Part shown: positions 34,772 through 35,475 of the stretch, one piece after another
Position numbering within the stretch: position 1 is the stretch's first letter
Layout: each line of letters starts with the position of its first letter
NCBI GenBank assembly: GCA_000697335.1
Contig: JNEM01015281.1
Coordinates: 1 to 35,475, forward strand
Origin: Conidiobolus incongruus B7586
Lineage: Eukaryota; Entomophthoromycota; Entomophthoromycetes; Entomophthorales; Conidiobolaceae
Length of the DNA: 35,475 bases
Direction: 5' to 3'
Made by a program: the position numbers and the translations under genes
Notes under the pieces: model-generated
The model's database searches: none
Told to the model about the DNA's origin: nothing
Seen by the model: only the letters and a program-made list of their open reading frames with translations

Positions 34772-35475
34772 ATATATAATTATAGTTGTTTTAAATAATT
34801 ATAAAATCATCTTATAGGAAAAAATTCCTATAAATAAATTAAATTAGTTTATAAAATATTAAATTTCATTCTTTAATAAAAAAAGTTATTTTTTAAACCT
34901 AAAAAATTGACCAAAAATATAGAAAAAAATTATTAATAATAAAAAAAACTATTAATTATATAAAATTTATCAAATATTATATATTAATTATTAATATATC
35001 TATTTAATTTTAATTTTAAAATTATGCTATTATTTAATTTTTGCAGTAATAATTTATTTCCTATTTATTCAATTTTTAATATCATATTCATAATTGTTTT
35101 ATTTTTATATTTAGTTAACATATATTTCTATTATTAAGAGATCTTTTGTATCACAATGAATTGTTTTTTAAAATCTTAGTTAAAATTAAAAAATAATATT
35201 AATAAAATATTTTTAATATAAAGAAATCTATATATTATTAGTTAAAAAACAAAAAGATGGTAAATTTTCTAATTTATGATTTTTCAATTATATTTTTAGT
35301 TTTGAGATTTAGTTATAAATATATAATAGATTTAAAAATATATCATTTCATAATATAGATATATTTATCAATAAAAACAACTTAATTCAATATTATTATT
35401 TAATAGAAAATTTTTAAATTAAATTATTTTGAAATTTAATAATATTCAATAAAACTTTAGATTTTAATATTAAAA
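34772..35475 (-). repeat. Ancient repeat R2, copy 2, right piece, then AT-rich sequence
   Basis: Positions 34772 to about 35000 match copy 1 at about 15470-15690 in reverse complement. Beyond about 35000 the match to copy 1 stops. At 35257-35325 there is a stretch resembling 27744-27815 in the same orientation, a possible terminal direct repeat of the old element. No gene is seen up to the window edge. Confidence 0.5.

Overview
This is an extremely AT-rich eukaryotic nuclear window with few genes, and it is most likely fungal. The long-chain acyl-CoA synthetase has the fungal Faa1/Faa4 layout. Its intron is 54 nt, and introns of 53-57 nt can be inferred in a decayed neighbour. The tRNA has ordinary internal pol III boxes. 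Codon use in the genes is only moderately AT-biased, while spacers and old repeats are far more AT-rich. I cannot fix the phylum; an AT-rich early-diverging fungus would fit, but this is inference.

Layout. Positions 1-539 are the end of a Ty3/gypsy fossil that runs off the left edge. A 440-bp dispersed repeat lies at 1760-2199. The acyl-CoA synthetase gene (two exons) is at 4007-6082, a tRNA-Asp(GUC) at 7698-7768, and a decayed EMC7-like gene at about 8875-9591. From 12 to 27 kb there is a same-strand array of four members of one secretory seven-helix membrane family (TM7S3/TM198-like, DUF4203): intact copies at 12073-12834, 18567-19337 and 23934-24677, and a dead copy at 26444-27159. Its spacers hold a solo LTR (14336-14669), one copy of an ancient AT-rich repeat (about 15470-16703) and a second copy of the dispersed repeat (21636-21970). 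From about 27.74 kb to the right edge there is a nest of fossils. A second, inverted copy of the ancient repeat is split by a full-length gypsy relic (28611-34306) and by a second solo LTR (34438-34771).

How it fits together. The intact protein genes are one lipid-activation enzyme and three paralogous membrane proteins. Nothing shows that they share a pathway, and I see no operon-like or defence-like gene set. The most informative signals are evolutionary: patchwork near-identity between two tandem paralogs (gene conversion is likely), a tyrosine-type sorting motif in all three cytosolic tails, a recognisable EMC7 pseudogene that still shows its intron grid, and a datable order of insertion among the fossils with strongly C-to-T-biased decay. 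I do not see a convincing new molecular system.
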